DNA of 64,000 bases from CAVXTF01 sp963701375 (GTDB lineage Bacteria > Actinomycetota > Acidimicrobiia > Acidimicrobiales > CAVXTF01): positions 961,583 to 1,025,582 of the forward strand of contig CAVOZT010000001.1 of NCBI GenBank assembly GCA_963701375.1, in the 5' to 3' direction. The position numbers were made by a program, and so were the translations under genes. Below are positions 36,505-47,979 of the stretch, piece by piece. The notes below the pieces were generated by a model. That model was not told the DNA's origin and made no database searches. It was given only the letters and a program-made list of their open reading frames with translations. The stretch's first letter is position 1. Each line of letters opens with the position of its first letter.

Positions 36505-38609
36505 ATGAGCGGCGATCAAGTTCGTTTTGACGCTCCATTGCCCGATCTCTGGGACGACGAGCACGCGGCTTCCCTCGATGAACCGGGCCTCCTGCTCTAC
36601 CGGTCGAACCTGCTTGGCAGCGACCTGCGCATCACCAATTTCGGCGGCGGCAACACATCAGCCAAGCTGCCGCGACCGATCCGCTGACGGGCGCGTCAAC
36701 CGAAGTCCTCTGGGTCAAGGGCTCGGGCGGCGACATCGGCTCGATGAAGCTCGACGGCTTCTCGACGCTCTATATGGACAAGCTCAATAGCCTTAAATCA
36801 ATCTATCGCGGCCTCGAGCACGAGGACGAGATGGTCGCGCTCTACAATCATTGCACCTTCAACCTCAATCCGCGCGCGACCTCGATCGACACAACGCTGC
36901 ACGGCTTCGTCCCGCACGCCATGTCGATCATGTTCACGCCGACGCGGTGATTGCGATCGCGGCGAGCGAAAACGCCGAAGCGCTCACGAAAGAGGTCTAT
37001 GGCGGCGAGCTCGGCTTTTTGCCCTGGCAGCGGCCGGGCTTTGACCTTGGGCTCAAGCTCGGCGCGATGGCTGAGGCCAATCCCAACATGAAGGGCGTGG
37101 TGCTCGGCGGCCACGGGCTGTTCACCTGGGCGCCACGTCGAAGGAATGCTATCGATTAACGCTAGAGATGATCAATAAGGCCGCCCAATGGCTCGGCGAA
37201 AAGGCGCAGGGAGCAGCCTTCGGCGGCCCGCGCGTCGAGGCGCTGTCGCGGGCGGACCGGCGCAATGTTGCGGCGAGGCTCCTGCCCGCCATTCGCAAGC
37301 ATATTTCGGCAAGCGAGCGCAAGATCGGCCACTTCACCGACGCGCCAGCGGTGTTGGAGTTCGTCAATTCTCAAGATCTCAAGTCGCTGGCCGCGCTCGG
37401 GACGTCGTGCCCGGATCATTTCCTGCGCACGAAGATCCGCCCGCTCGTGCTGCCCTACGACCCAACCTCCCGCAATCTCGACGCGGTGGTCGCGTCGCTC
37501 GACAAGACCCTCGCCGACTACCGGGCCGATTACGCCGCCTATTATCAGCGTTGCAAACATGCCGAATTCGCCGGCGATGCGCGACCCCAACGCGGTCATC
37601 TATCTCGTCCCCGGAATCGGCATGCTGTCCTTCGCCAAGGACAAATCGACGGCTCGCATCGCCGCGGAATTCTACGTCAACGCGATCAACGTGATGCGTG
37701 GCATCGACGAGCGTCGGCCGCTATGTGGGGCTTTCGGAGCAGGAAGCGTTCAATATCGAATATTGGCTGCTGGAAGAGGCCAAGCTCCAGCGCATGCCGA
37801 AGCCGAAATCGCTCGCCGGGCGCGTCGCGCTGGTGACAGGCGGCGCAGGCGGCATCGGGCAGGCGATCGCGGCTCGGCTCATGGGCGAAGGCGCCTGCGT
37901 CGTGCTCGCCGACATCGACGCCCAAAGCCTGGACGCGGCCGTCGCCGACTTCGGCAAACAGTTCGGCAAGGATGTGGTCACGGGAGTCCATGTCGACGTG
38001 ACGAACGAGAGCAAGGTCGAAGCCGCGTTTCACGAAACGGTCCTCGCCTTTGGCGGGCTGGACATCCTCGTCGCCAACGCGGGCATCGCCTCCGCGGCTG
38101 CGTTCGAGGACACTTCGCTCGAGCTTTGGAACCGCAATATCGCGATCCTCGCGACCGGATATTTCCTGTCCGCGCGAGGGGGCTATCGGATCATGAAGGA
38201 TCAGGGCCTCGGCGGCAGCATCGTCTTCATCGCGTCGAAGAACGCGCTCGCCGCCTCGCCCGGCGCTTCGGCCTATTGCACGGCGAAGGCGGCCGAGGTG
38301 CATCTCGCGCGCTGCATAGCGCTCGAAGGCGCGCCGCTCGGCATCCGCGCCAATACGGTCAATCCCGACGCCGTGCTGCGTGGCTCGAAGATCTGGCAGG
38401 GCGAATGGCGGACACAACGGGCGGCGTCAAACAAGGTGAGCGAAAACGAACTCGAAGAGGTCTACCGCCAGCGTTCGCTGTTGAAACGATCGGTCTATCC
38501 CGAGGACATCGCCGAAGCGGTCTATTATTTCGCCTCGGATCTGTCCTCCAAGAGCACCGGCAACATCCTCAACGTCGACGCGGGCAACGCGGTCAGCTTC
38601 ACGCGCTGA
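36505..38609 (+). CDS. rhaD: Bifunctional rhamnulose-1-phosphate aldolase/short-chain dehydrogenase (at least five frameshifts)
   Basis: About 701 codons in total, the normal length of this fused enzyme. The N-terminal class II aldolase half reads, in changing frames, LLYRSNLLGSDLRITNFGGGNTSAKL, EVLWVKGSGGDIGSMKLDGFSTLYMDKL, LHGFVPHAMSIMFT, then VVLGGHGLFTW and CYRLTLEMINKAAQWL. The C-terminal short-chain dehydrogenase half is intact from about 37698: SLAGRVALVTGGAGGIGQAIAARL (Rossmann loop), ANAGIAS, SIVFIASKNALAASPGASAYCTAKAA with the Tyr-x-x-x-Lys pair, and a C-terminal RSVYPEDIAEAVYYFAS. It splits rhamnulose phosphate and oxidises the lactaldehyde or sugar product. Frame changes occur near 36685, 36945, 37135, 37580 and 37705. 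The neighbouring sugar importer ATPase supports a rhamnose operon. Confidence 0.9.
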
Positions 38610-38665
38610 GGCCAAGCGCTTTCGCGAGCCGAGCGACCGATCTCTCGGAGCGGAGGCGCATGACT

Positions 38666-38699
38666 AAGTCCGCGCTCCCGCCTGCGGGCGCGCGGACTT
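38666..38699. terminator. Strong bidirectional terminator hairpin between convergent genes
   Basis: Outer arms AAGTCCGCGC (38666-38675) and GCGCGGACTT (38690-38699) pair perfectly over 10 bp; inner arms CCCGC/GCGGG add 5 bp around a 2-base loop. It lies between the end of rhaD (38609) and the end of the convergent hypothetical gene (38717). There is no long T-run, but the A/T ends of the stem and the position support termination in both directions. Confidence 0.65.
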
Positions 38700-38716
38700 A
38701 AAGCGCATGAACGCGG

Positions 38717-39156
38717 CTATTCCGCGGGCGTGGCGGACGGAAGCACGTCGGCGGGGATCGTGACTGGGTCCGCTTGCCGGCGGAAGCGCCGCCAAGCCAT
38801 GCGGATGTCGCGGAACAACCTCATCCAGGCATTCGGCTCGGCGAAGTGGGACGCGAACTCCCGATTAATCTCGAGAGGCTGCCAATAGTCCTGCCTCCAG
38901 ACCTTGAACATCGAATGGAGTTCGTCGGCCTGCTCGGGCTTTACCGAAAAGACGCGCAGCCACAAGGCGCGTCGATTGTCACTCGTCCTTTCCGGTCGAA
39001 TTGGAAGCGATGGCGGCTTGGAACATGGTTGAGCCAGCCATGAGCGAATTCGAAATCGGAAGGCTGGAAGCGAAGCGCGGAGATCATCGGCGCGACGTCC
39101 AGACGAGCGGAGCGGAGCTGCCCTGACGCTAGTGCGTATTCCAAGTTTGGCATCAT
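38717..39156 (-). CDS. Hypothetical protein (one frameshift)
   Basis: About 146 codons. The first part, from the ATG at 39154-39156 or the next one, reads MPNLEYALASGQLRSARLDV, then FQPSDFEFAHGWLNHVPSRHRFQFDRKGRVTI. Near 38950 the frame changes to VKPEQADELHSMFKVWRQDYWQPLEINREFASHF, then NAWMRLFRDIRMAWRRFRRQAD. No family recognised: hydrophilic, Trp- and Arg-rich C-terminal half, no signal or membrane segment. The two halves are joined because their sequence joins naturally around LWLRVFS and there is no start codon for the second. Confidence 0.5.
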
Positions 39157-39522
39157 AGTCTCCTAACCAAGGAGCCCCGTAGCCCTCAACGTTTGGCGAG
39201 AAGCGCGTTTCCGCGCTGCACGCCGGCATTTACGCTTTTTTCTCTTGGACGCGAACCGCGATGGCGATCGGCACGGCAACGACGGCGCGCGCTGTTTACG
39301 CTGGCGGTGAGACTAACGCCGATTGCCGCCGCCCCGCAATCGTTTCCTTGGCCTCGCCCGCGCCTCCGCTGATCACAAAATTGGCGCGCGGCGCAGCGGG
39401 TCGTCGACAAGATTTCTGTCTTTGGAAAGTGAGCATTTCGCCGGGCGCGAGTTCCCGGCAGGCCACGGTCCCGCGAGGGAGGTCGCTTGAAATCGGGACA
39501 CATATCTGACTAAAGTCAGAGA
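39157..39522. other. 366-bp gap without recognised gene
   Basis: Short open frames exist on both strands but none has a plausible start, ribosome binding site or recognisable product. It separates the hypothetical gene (minus) from the MarR-GNAT gene (plus) and probably contains both promoters. No repeats or strong hairpins were seen. Confidence 0.5.
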
Positions 39523-40412
39523 ATGGACGAGAGCCAGCTGCAAAGCGTTCGCCGCTTCAATCGCCTTGTCACCCAGCGTGTCGGCGCGCTCGAGAGGTTG
39601 ATTACCTGCGACGGGGCCGCCCGCTGGCGGAGGCGCGGCTCATTTTCGAGATCAGCCCCGAGGGCGCTGATGTCCGCACGCTCCGCGGCAAGCTCGGGCT
39701 CGATTCGGGCTATCTCAGCCGCCTGCTGCAATCCCTGAAGAGCGCAGGGGTTGATCGCAGTGACCAAGGGAGAGGACGACAGCCGCCGGCGTCGCGTGAG
39801 CCTGACGCGCAAAGGGATCCGCGGAACGGCCGCCTATGACAGAAGCTCTCGGACAATCTCGCGGCGTCGATGCTCGATCCCCCTCGACGCTCTCCCGAGC
39901 AGACTCGCTTGGTGGCGGCAATGGGCGAGGTCGAGCGGCTGATCCGAGCCGCCTCGGTCAAGGTCGCCGCCGAATCGCCGGACAGCCGCCGACGCGCGCC
40001 TCTGCCTCAGCGCATATTTCCGCGAGCTTGCGGCGCGTTTCGAGGGCGGCTTTGACGCTGGCGCGGCTGATCCATGCCGATGTCGATGACATGATGCCTC
40101 CATCCGGTCTTTTTGTGATCGCGCGGCTCGATGGCGACGCGATCGGGTGCGGCGGGCTCAAACGCGTCGACAAGGCGACGGGAGAAATCAAGCGGGTCTG
40201 GACCGCCCCGCCCGCCCGGGGATTAGGCGTTGCGCGCCGGATGTTGCGAACGCTCGAAGCTGCCGCCCGAGAGAAGGGGCTGAAGACGCTGCGCCTGGAC
40301 ACCAACCGGGGCTGACCGAAGCCCAGCACTCTACCGGAGCGAAGGCTACCGGGAAATCGCCTGTTTCAATGACAACCCTTACGCCCATCATTGGTTCGAG
40401 AAGCGGCTTTAG
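39523..40412 (+). CDS. MarR-family regulator fused to GNAT acetyltransferase (several frameshifts)
   Basis: About 296 codons, matching the known fusion. First domain: DESQLQSVRRFNRLVTQRVGAL, then in other frames LAEARLIFEISPEGADVRTLRGKLGLDSGYLSRLLQSLKSAG and GEDDSRRRRVSLTRKG, which are the recognition helix and wing of MarR proteins. A middle segment has SEQTRLVAAMGEVERLIRAA. The second domain reads GLFVIARLDGDAIGCGGLKRVDKATGEIKRVWTAPPARGLGVARRMLRTLEAAAREKGLKTLRLDTNRGLTEA, containing the acetyl-CoA-binding RGLGVARR loop, and ends with YAHHWFEKRL. Frame changes lie near 39620, 39755, 39840, 40010, 40075 and 40320. Such fusions probably sense or acetylate a small molecule. Function beyond that is unknown. 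Confidence 0.8.
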
Positions 40413-40417
40413 CGCTT

Positions 40418-42488
40418 TTAGCCCCGCCGCCAAGCATCAGAGCGCCGTCGCTCTTCGCCGCGCGTTCGTATTTGCGGGCGGCCGAGTCGTGACGGCGAGC
40501 GCGGCGGCGGCGAGCGGGCCAGCAGGGGCGGTCGCGACCGGCCGCGTCGGATTTGCCGGCAAGGAGCGCCTGAAGCCAGTTGCTGATCGCCAGGTCGGGC
40601 AGAGGAGACGCCGGTCTGCGTCGCGAGACGAGCGGCCGAAAGCTGGGCCACAAGGCTGTAGGCCCTGATGAGAAGCTTGGCCATTTCGTCAAGGCCCTTG
40701 CGCGCCGTCATCGGCTCGCTGCCCATCCGGCCGGCGGAATCGGAAAGCGCGGCCATGGCCTCGATCACGTTCTTGCGCGCCAGTCGGTAGTCATGTTCGC
40801 TGACGTCGCTCCTGAGCGCCGCGGAGGCGAAGGCGGCGAGCTGGGCCTGAAGGCGGCTCGCCAATCGCGGCGCCTCGAGAAATTCCCAGCGCGGCCAGAA
40901 ATAGTTGAAGAGATGCGCGATCGCCGCGCCGATCAGCGTGTCGGCGAGGCGCGCCAGGATCGGCGCCGAGACCACGGCTGGACCAGATGCAACGACACCA
41001 GCGCCATCACCGAGGCGCCGGTCGAGGAGACGCGGTAATTGAGCCGCGCAAAGCTGTGCACCATGGTGACCGCGAAGCCCTGAACCGCGACCAGCGCCCC
41101 AGCCGGCAAATAGGCGACTGAGCCCGCGGCGAACACGCAGCCGATCAGCGTGCCGATGACGCGGTCGTCGCGGCGCTGCCGGGTGAGCCCGTAGCCTGCC
41201 CGCATAACGACCGCGATGGTGAGCAACACCCAGTTGCCATGCCGCTCGTCGCCGAGCGATTGCGCGACGACCGCCCGGCCATCATCGCCAGCGACAGCCG
41301 CGCCGCGAATCGCAGAACCGGCGATTCAGGGCTGAAATGCGCGGCAAGCGCGCTCGGCGCGTAGTTCCGCTTCGGGATGAAGGCGGCGAGATCAACGTCG
41401 CCGATCGCGGCGCGCGCCATCACATCGTTCGACAAGGAGCGCTCGAGGCGTCGGACGTGATTGAGCGAAAGAACGAGCCGCCAGGTCGTCGGCGTCGAGC
41501 GCCGCGCGCGCTTTCGGGTCCATGGCTTCGCTTCGACCCGCGCCGCCTCGCGCTTGAGCGCGTCGATCGCAAGCTGATGGTCGGGCGGCAGCGTGGGATG
41601 GCCGGTGGTCAGAAGCTCCATGCTCAAGTGCTGGAGATCGAGGAGCCGACCCGCAACGCGTCCCCGATCCGCGCCAGCACTGGCGCGGCGCTCCGGTGTC
41701 TGCCGGATGAGTTCGACATCGCACTGGGCGGCGACCAGCGCATCGAGCGCGTCGAGCAGGATGCCGATCGAGGCCGCGAGCCGCATCCGCTCTCCCGTCT
41801 TCCCCGGCCGCTCAAGCAAGAGCGAGCGCGCCGACTGCAATTGCTCGGAAAGCGCCGACTGTTGGCGAATCGTCGCGCCATAGGCCGCCGCCAAATCCTG
41901 GTCGGGATCAAAGATGCCCGCGACCGCGCGCAAGTAGATGGAGAATTCGCGGATCGATTCGCTCGCGACCATGCCGGCGAGCGCTGGCGTCGGTGAAAAC
42001 GGTCGCCAGGAGCGCAAAGGCGATATAGGCGACGCCGCCGCACGCGAGCAACAGCTCGATTCGAACCGCGGCCGGGAAGGTCTCGCGCGGGAATCCCAGA
42101 ATGAAGACCATCGGGATGACCGCCTGCATCCCGACCGCCACCGCCCATCGGCCGAGCCCGGTGACCAGACCGCCGACGAAGCTGATGAGGCCGATCATGA
42201 CGAGCGCGGCGACCGGCCACGGCAGCGCGAGCTGGATCGCGATGGTCGAGAGCATCGCCAGCGCGAAGCCGAAGACGAGCGTCTTCGCCTTCTCGCGCCA
42301 GGGCGCCGGAAGATCGGAAATGCTGGCCGATATGCGCCCAGCGTCGCCGGCTGGCCCGCGGCGAAGCCGAAAATCGCCGAGGCGACAAGCGCGACCACAA
42401 CCACGCCAGGCCGACGCTCACGCCGTTGATGATGTGCTGGCCGACAAAAAGCCGCAGTGAGATTGTGGGGGCGCGGCCAGCGAGGCAT
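40418..42488 (-). CDS. FUSC-family inner membrane protein (aromatic acid exporter-like, several frameshifts)
   Basis: About 690 codons. Two blocks of membrane helices flank a cytoplasmic helical region, the FUSC/YccS layout. First block: VFGFALAMLSTIAIQLALPWPVAALVMIGLISFVGGLVTGLGRW and IPMVFILGFPRE. Middle: REFSIYLRAVAGIFDPDQDLAAAYGATIRQQSAL, then LLDALDALVAAQCDVELI. Second block: HGNWVLLTIAVVMRAGYGLTRQRRDDRVIGTLIGCVFAAGSVAYLP, whose RxxDRxxGTxxG motif is diagnostic of FUSC. The C-terminal helix continues in another frame with LEAPRLASRLQAQLAAFASAALRSDVSEHDYRLARKNVIEAM. Frame changes near 42430, 42330, 41970, 41240 and 40975; the exact stop is uncertain. Family members export aromatic acids or are linked to fusaric acid resistance. 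Confidence 0.8.
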
Positions 42489-42505
42489 GAGGGCCCGGCA
42501 GAGTT

Positions 42506-42738
42506 CTAGGCGGCCGATCGCTCTGTTTCAATGAATTCGACCGCGCGCGCCGCGATCGCATTGAGGCCGGGATGGCCTTGATCGGCGAAGGCGATGATCT
42601 CGCGAATCATCTTCGGCGTCCAGTAGAGGCGCAGATGCGAGGCGGCGCCCCGGTCGCTTCCCGCTCGGGCATGGAGGCGTAGAAATCGCCGATCTGATTG
42701 GCCATGCGCACGAGTTTGTCGAGCTTGCCGGTCGTCAA
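42506..42738 (-). CDS. fdsD: Formate dehydrogenase subunit delta (one frameshift)
   Basis: About 77 codons, the usual size. TTG start at 42736-42738 overlaps the fdhD stop as TTGA. Reads TTGKLDKLVRMANQIGDFYASMPEREATGA; after a frame change near 42640 it continues LRLYWTPKMIREIIAFADQGHPGLNAIAARAVEFIETERSAA. The LVRMANQIGDF and W-x-P-x-M segments are typical of FdsD, a small subunit required for maturation or stability of the NAD-linked molybdenum enzyme. It is the last gene of the operon. Confidence 0.85.
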
Positions 42739-43573
42739 GCCGCCAATCCTCCGCTTGCTTCGTCCTTGCCGCCGTCGAAGCAAACGCCTGATCGCGCGCG
42801 CGCGACAGCGATCAGGCGAACGCCGAAACGCCGCGCCCGCTCCAGCGCGAGCGAGGTCGGGGCCGAAACCGAAACCAGGTCCCCGCGCCGAAGATCGCCG
42901 CCTTGGCGACCATTTCGAACGAGCAGCGGCTGGTGATGACAAAGAATCCGCTGTCCGGCGCAACGCGGGCGCGCGCGAGCGCCCCAATCGTCTTGTCGAG
43001 CGCATTGTGCCGTCCGACGTCCTCGCGGACAGGAGATCTTCCCGTCCCGCCCGCACCACGCCGCGGCGTGGACGGCGCGGGTCGCGCGATTGAGGGGCTG
43101 CTGCGCCTCGAGTTCGCTCAATCGCCGCGCGGATCGCGGCTCAGGCGCGATCGCGGGCCGGCGGATGCGAGCGGCGGACGGGGCGAGGGCATCTGGGAGA
43201 AATCCTCGATCCCGCAGAGGCCGCAGCCGGTGCGCCCGCTCATCGCCCGGCCGCGCGCCATATGCGCCTGCAATCGCTCGCCGGTAAGCGCGATCTTGAG
43301 CTTCCAGCCGTCCTCGACCGGCTTCGACCTCGAAGTCCCGGATATCGGCGACGCTATCGGCGATCTGCTCGGTCAGGGCAAAGCCAGAGGCGAAATCTTC
43401 GAGATCGCTGCGGGGTCGCCATCATGACGGCGAAAGGCGCGCCGCCTATGACGATCTGGAACGGGCGCTTCGACCGCGACGGCTCGCGTCAGCTCCTGCC
43501 CGCTCGCGCCCGAATCGTAGGAAAAGGCGCGGACTGGAACGTCGATCGAACCCGGGCCCTCACTCGGCCGCAT
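42735..43573 (-). CDS. fdhD: Formate dehydrogenase accessory sulfurtransferase FdhD/FdsC (several frameshifts)
   Basis: About 279 codons, normal length. Transfers sulfur to the molybdenum cofactor before insertion into the formate dehydrogenase. Segments in order and in different frames: VPVRAFSYDSGASGQELTRAVAVEAPV, IVIGGAPFAVMMATP, the Cys-rich RPGDERAHRLRPLRDRGFL region (frame-shifted CGLCG segment near 43225), HNALDKTIGALARARVAPDSGFFVITSRCSFEMVAKAAIFGA and LVSVSAPTSLALERARRFGVRLIAVARARS. Frame changes near 43480, 43390, 43260, 43075 and 42890. The start overlaps fdsA by 14 bp and the end overlaps fdsD. Confidence 0.85.
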
Positions 43574-46410
43574 CGGCCAAGGCTTTCTCGATCCGGCGCA
43601 ACGAGACCCCCTCTTCGCGATCGCGCAACTGCCAATCGGAGAAATGGTTGGTGCGCCGCACCTGCACGGCCGTCACCTTATATTCCGGGCAATTGGTCGC
43701 CCAATCGGAATAGTCGGTCGTCACCACGTTCGCGCCGGTCTCGGCATGGTGGAAGGTCGTGTAGACGACCCCCGGCTGCACCCGCTCGGTTATCTTCGCG
43801 TGCAGCGAAATTTCGCCGGTGCGGCTCTTCAGCGCCACGAGATCGCCGTCGCGCACGCCGCGCTGTTCGGCGTCGAAGGGATGAATTTCGAGCACGTCCT
43901 CGCTAGTGCCAGACGGTGCTCGCGGTGCGCCGCGTCTGAGCGCCGACATTGTATTGCGACAGGATGCGGCCGGTCGTCAGCAGGAGCGGGAAGCGCGGTC
44001 CGACGCGCTCCTCGGTGGCGACGAATTCGGTCAGCATGAACTGGCCCTTGCCGCGCACGAAGTGGTCGACATGCATGATCGGCGTGCCGGTCGGCGCCGC
44101 GTCGTTGCATGGCCACTGGATCGAGCCGAGTTCGTCCAGGCGGGCGTAGGACACGCCCTTGAAGGTCGGCGTCGTGGCGGCGATCTCGTCCATGATCTCG
44201 CTCGGATGGGTGTAGCTGCATCGGCGCGCCGAGCGCGTTGGCGAGCGCCATCGTCGCCTCCCAGTCGGCCATTCCGGCAAGCGGAGGAATCGCCTGGCGC
44301 ACGCGGCTGATGCGGCGCTCGGCGTTGGTGAACGTGCCGTCCTTCTCCAGGAACGAGGCGCCGGGCAGGAACACATGCGCGTAGCGCGCCGTCTCGTTGA
44401 GGAAGAGATCCTGCACGACGACGCATTCCATCGCCCTCAGGCCCGCCGTGATGTGCTTCGTGTCGGGGTCGGACTGCGCGATGTCCTCGCCCTGAACGTA
44501 GAGCCACTTGAACGAGCCGTCGATCGCCTCGTCGATCATGTTGGGAATGCGCAGGCCCGGCTCGTTGCTGAGCGGCACGCCCCACAGGCGCTCGAACGTC
44601 TCGCGCGACGGCGTCGTCGGACACATGGCGGTAGCCGGAAACTCGTGCGGGAACGAGCCCATGTCGCACGAGCCCTGCACGTTGTTCTGGCCGCGCAGCG
44701 GATTCACGCCAACGCCTTCGCGGCCGATGTTTCCGGTCGCCATGGCGAGGTTGGCGATCGCCATGACCGCGGTCGAGCCCTGGCTGTGCTCGGTGACGCC
44801 AAGCCCGTAGTAGATTGCGCCGTTGCCGCCCGTGGCGTAGAGACGCGCCGCCGCGCGCAGCTCGCGCGGATCGATGCCGCTCGCCTCCGCCGTCGCCTCG
44901 GGCGAATGGCGCGGATCGGCGACGAACCGCGCCCAGGACTTCGAAATTGGCGAGGTCGCAGCGTTCGCGGACGAACGCCTCATCGACGAGGCCCTCGGTG
45001 ACGACGACATGGGCCAATGCGTTGAGGACGGCGACGTTGGTTCCGGGCTTCAGCGCGAGATGATAGTCGGCCTTGATGTGCGGGCTCTTGACCAGATCGA
45101 TACGGCGCGGATCGATGACGATGAGACGAGCGCCGGCGCGCAGACGTTTCTTGAGGCGGGAAGCGAAAACCGGATGGGCGTCGGTCGGATTGGCGCCGAT
45201 GACGACCACGACATCCGTCTTATCGACCGACTTGAAATCCTGCGTGCCGGCCGAGGTGCCGAAGGTCTTGGACAGGCCGAAGCCGGTCGGCGAGTGGCAA
45301 ACGCGCGCGCAGGTGTCGATGTTGTTGTTGCCGAATCCGGCGCGAACCATCTTCTGAACCAGGAACACTTCCTCGTTGGTGCAGCGCGAGGAACTGATCG
45401 CGCCAACCGAATCGCGCCCGTACTTCGCCTGGATGCGCCTGAATTCGTTCGCCGCATAGGCGATCGCGTCGTCCCAGGAGACTTCGCGCCACGGGTCCTC
45501 GATCCGCTCGCGGATCATCGGCTTGAGGATGCGGTCCTTATGGGTGGCGTAGCCGTAGGCGAACCGGCCCTTGACGCAGGAATGGCCCTCGTTGGCTTTG
45601 CCGGCCTTGTAGGGGACCATGCGCACGACTTCGTCGCCCTTGAGTTCCGCCTTGAAGGAGCAGCCGACGCCGCAATAGGCGCAGGTCGTCACGACCGTTC
45701 GCTCCGGCGTTCCCTTTTCGATGACCAGCTTCTCGTTGAGCGTCGACGTCGGGCACGCCTGCACGCAGGCGCCGCAGGACACGCATTCGGACGACAGGAA
45801 ATCGATGCCGCCCGTGCCCACCTTCGAATCAAATCCGCGGCCAAGGATGGTCAAGGCGAACGTGCCTTGCACCTCCTCGCAGGCGCGCACGCAGCGCGAG
45901 CAGACGATGCATTTCGACGGATTCGAAGGTGAAATAGGGATTGGATGCGTCGGTCGGCGCCTTCAGATGGTTCGCGCCGGCATATCCGTAGCGGACGTCG
46001 CGCAAGCCGACATTGCCGGCCTGGGCCTGCAATTCGCAATCGTTGTTGGCGCTGCATGTCAGACAATCCAGGGGATGATCGGAAATGTAGAGCTCCATGA
46101 CGCCCCGGCGCAGGCGCTCCAGGCGCGACGTCTTGGTGCGCACAATCATCCCCGCTTCCGCTGGCGTCGTGCAGGATGCGGGCGTGCCCTTTCGCCCTTC
46201 GATTTCGACCAGACAGAGCCGGCAAGACCCGAAGGCCTCGACATTGTCCGTCGCGCAGAGTTTGGGGATCGGATTGTCGATCAGGGCGGCGGCCGCCATC
46301 ACCGACGTTCCGGGAGGGACGCTCACCTTGCGTCCGTCGATGGTCAGCGTGACGGTGGCTTCGCCAGTGCGGATCGGCGTGCCGGTATCGAGTTCCTGCA
46401 ACAGCGACAT
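43560..46410 (-). CDS. fdsA: NAD-dependent formate dehydrogenase alpha subunit (several frameshifts)
   Basis: About 950 codons, full length for FdsA. ATG at 46408-46410 with GGAGAT upstream. N-terminal [2Fe-2S] domain (FGSCRLCLVEIEGRKGTPASCTTP), His-Cys3 site (HPLDCLTCSANNDCELQ), two [4Fe-4S] motifs (CVSCGACVQACPT and the preceding cluster), then the molybdopterin part: TTCAYCGVGCSFKAEL (another [4Fe-4S]), VGAISSSRCTNEE, and RVCHSPTGFGL with the active-site Cys ligand to Mo and its neighbouring His. The MopB domain continues with GLGVTEHSQGSTAVMAIANLAMATGNIGREGVGVNPLRGQNNVQG and ends in the cofactor-binding domain (VTTDYSDWATNCPEYKVTAVQV). Frame changes near 45890, 44935, 44215 and 43905. It oxidises formate to CO2 and passes electrons to FdsB for NAD reduction. 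Confidence 0.93.
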
Positions 46411-46420
46411 GGCTGATCTC

Positions 46421-47979
46421 CTATTCCGCCGCCACGCGAGCGGGCGCCTTGGCGAAATCCTCGCTGAAATGATTGAGTGCGCTGAGGACAGGCATGGGCG
46501 CGAGGCCTCCGAGAGCGCAGAGCGAGCCGTCTGTCATCACCTCGCAAAGATCGCGCAAAAGCTGGACGTTCTTTTCGCGGTCGCGGCCGGCGATGATCTT
46601 GTCGACGGTCTCTACGCCGCGGGTCGAACCGATCCGGCATGGCGTGCATTTGCCGCAGCTCTCCTTGGCGCAGAACTCCATGGCAAAGCGCGCCTGTCGC
46701 GCCATGTCGACGCTGTCGTCGAAGACGACGAGGCCGCCATGGCCGAGCATGCCGCCGGCAGCGGCCATCAACTCATAATCGAGCGGCGTATCGATGAGCG
46801 ATTCCGGAAGATAAGCGCCGAGCGGGCCGCCGACCTGAATCGCACGGAGCGGCCGGCCGGTCCGCGTGCCGCCGCCAAAACCTTCGACGAGCTCGCGCAA
46901 AGTCGCGCCGAAGGCGAGTTCCACGAGCCCGCCATATCGAATGTTCCCAGCAAGCTGGAACGGCTGCGATCCAAGCGACCGTCCGACGCCATAAGCCGCA
47001 TAGGCCTTCGCGCCGTGCTCAAGAATCCACGGGGTGGAGGCGAAGCTCAGCACATTGTTGATGACCGTCGGCTTGCTGAACAGGCCTGAAATCGCAGGCA
47101 GCGGCGGCTTGACGCGGATCTGTCCGCGCTTCCCTTCAAGGCTTTCCAAGAGCGACGTCTCTTCGCCGCAGATATAGGCGCCCGCGCCCAGCCGCGCTTC
47201 AAGATCGAAGGCCAGCCCGGAGCCGAGCACGCTTGGCCCAAGCAGTCCCCCCGCCCGGGCCCGTTCGATCGCTCGCTGAAAGGTTGCGAACGCGTGCGGA
47301 TATTCGGAGCGAATATAGACATAGCCCATAGTCGCACCGACCGAGACGCCTGCGATCGCCATGCCTTCGATGAGCAGGAACGGATCGCCCTCCATCAACA
47401 TGCGGTCGGCGAACGTGCCGCTGTCGCCTTCGTCGGCGTTGCAGACGACGTACTTCCGGTCAGCCGTGACGCCAGCGGTCGTGCGCCATTTGATGCCGGT
47501 CGGAAAGCCTGCGCCGCCGCGCCCGCGCAGGCCCGAGGCCAAAACTTCCTCGACCGTCGCCTTCGGGCCAAGCGCCAACGCGCGCTCCAAGCCCCGAAGT
47601 CCGCCATGGCGGCGATAATCCTCGAGCGACAGCGGGTCCGTCAGTCCGCAGCGGGCGAAGATGAGCCGCTGCTGTTTCGCAAGATAGGGAATGTCATCGA
47701 CGCGGCCCGAGAGCCTTGGGATGCGGAGCCGCCGTTCAGGAAGCCCGCCTCGAACAGTTGAGCGGTCTCACCTGGAGCAATAGGCCCGTAGCCGACGCGG
47801 CCGGCAGCCGTTTCCACTTCGACAAGCGGCTCAAGCCAAAAGAGGCCGCGCGATCCGGTGCGCACAAGCTCGATCTCGAGGCCGCGGCGGCGCGCCTCAT
47901 CGCGAATTGCGTCCGCGACAAGGTCCGCGCCAACGGACAGCGCCGACGAATCCGCGGGAACGAAGACGCGGACGCTCAT
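46421..47979 (-). CDS. fdsB: Formate dehydrogenase beta subunit, NuoF-like (frameshift near 47640-47760)
   Basis: About 519 codons, full length. N-terminal thioredoxin-like domain (SVRVFVPADSSALSVGADLVADAI). After a frame change it continues RHGGLRGLERALALGPKATVEEVLASGLRGRGGAGFPTGIKW (FMN/NADH loop) and VVCNADEGDSGTFADRMLMEGDPFLLIEGMAIAG. NADH-binding GAGAYICGEETSLLESLEGKRGQIRVKPPLPA follows. The terminal [4Fe-4S] cluster is ligated by ESCGKCTPCRIGSTRG plus the Cys of SLCALGG. It carries FMN and passes electrons to NAD. The start overlaps the fdsG stop as ATGA, and fdsA starts 10 bp after its end. Confidence 0.93.

Noticed and set aside
39186..39503. 105-codon minus-strand frame in the gap before the MarR-GNAT gene
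   Set aside because: Composition is Arg-rich without any domain, no ribosome binding site, and no continuation into a recognised protein.
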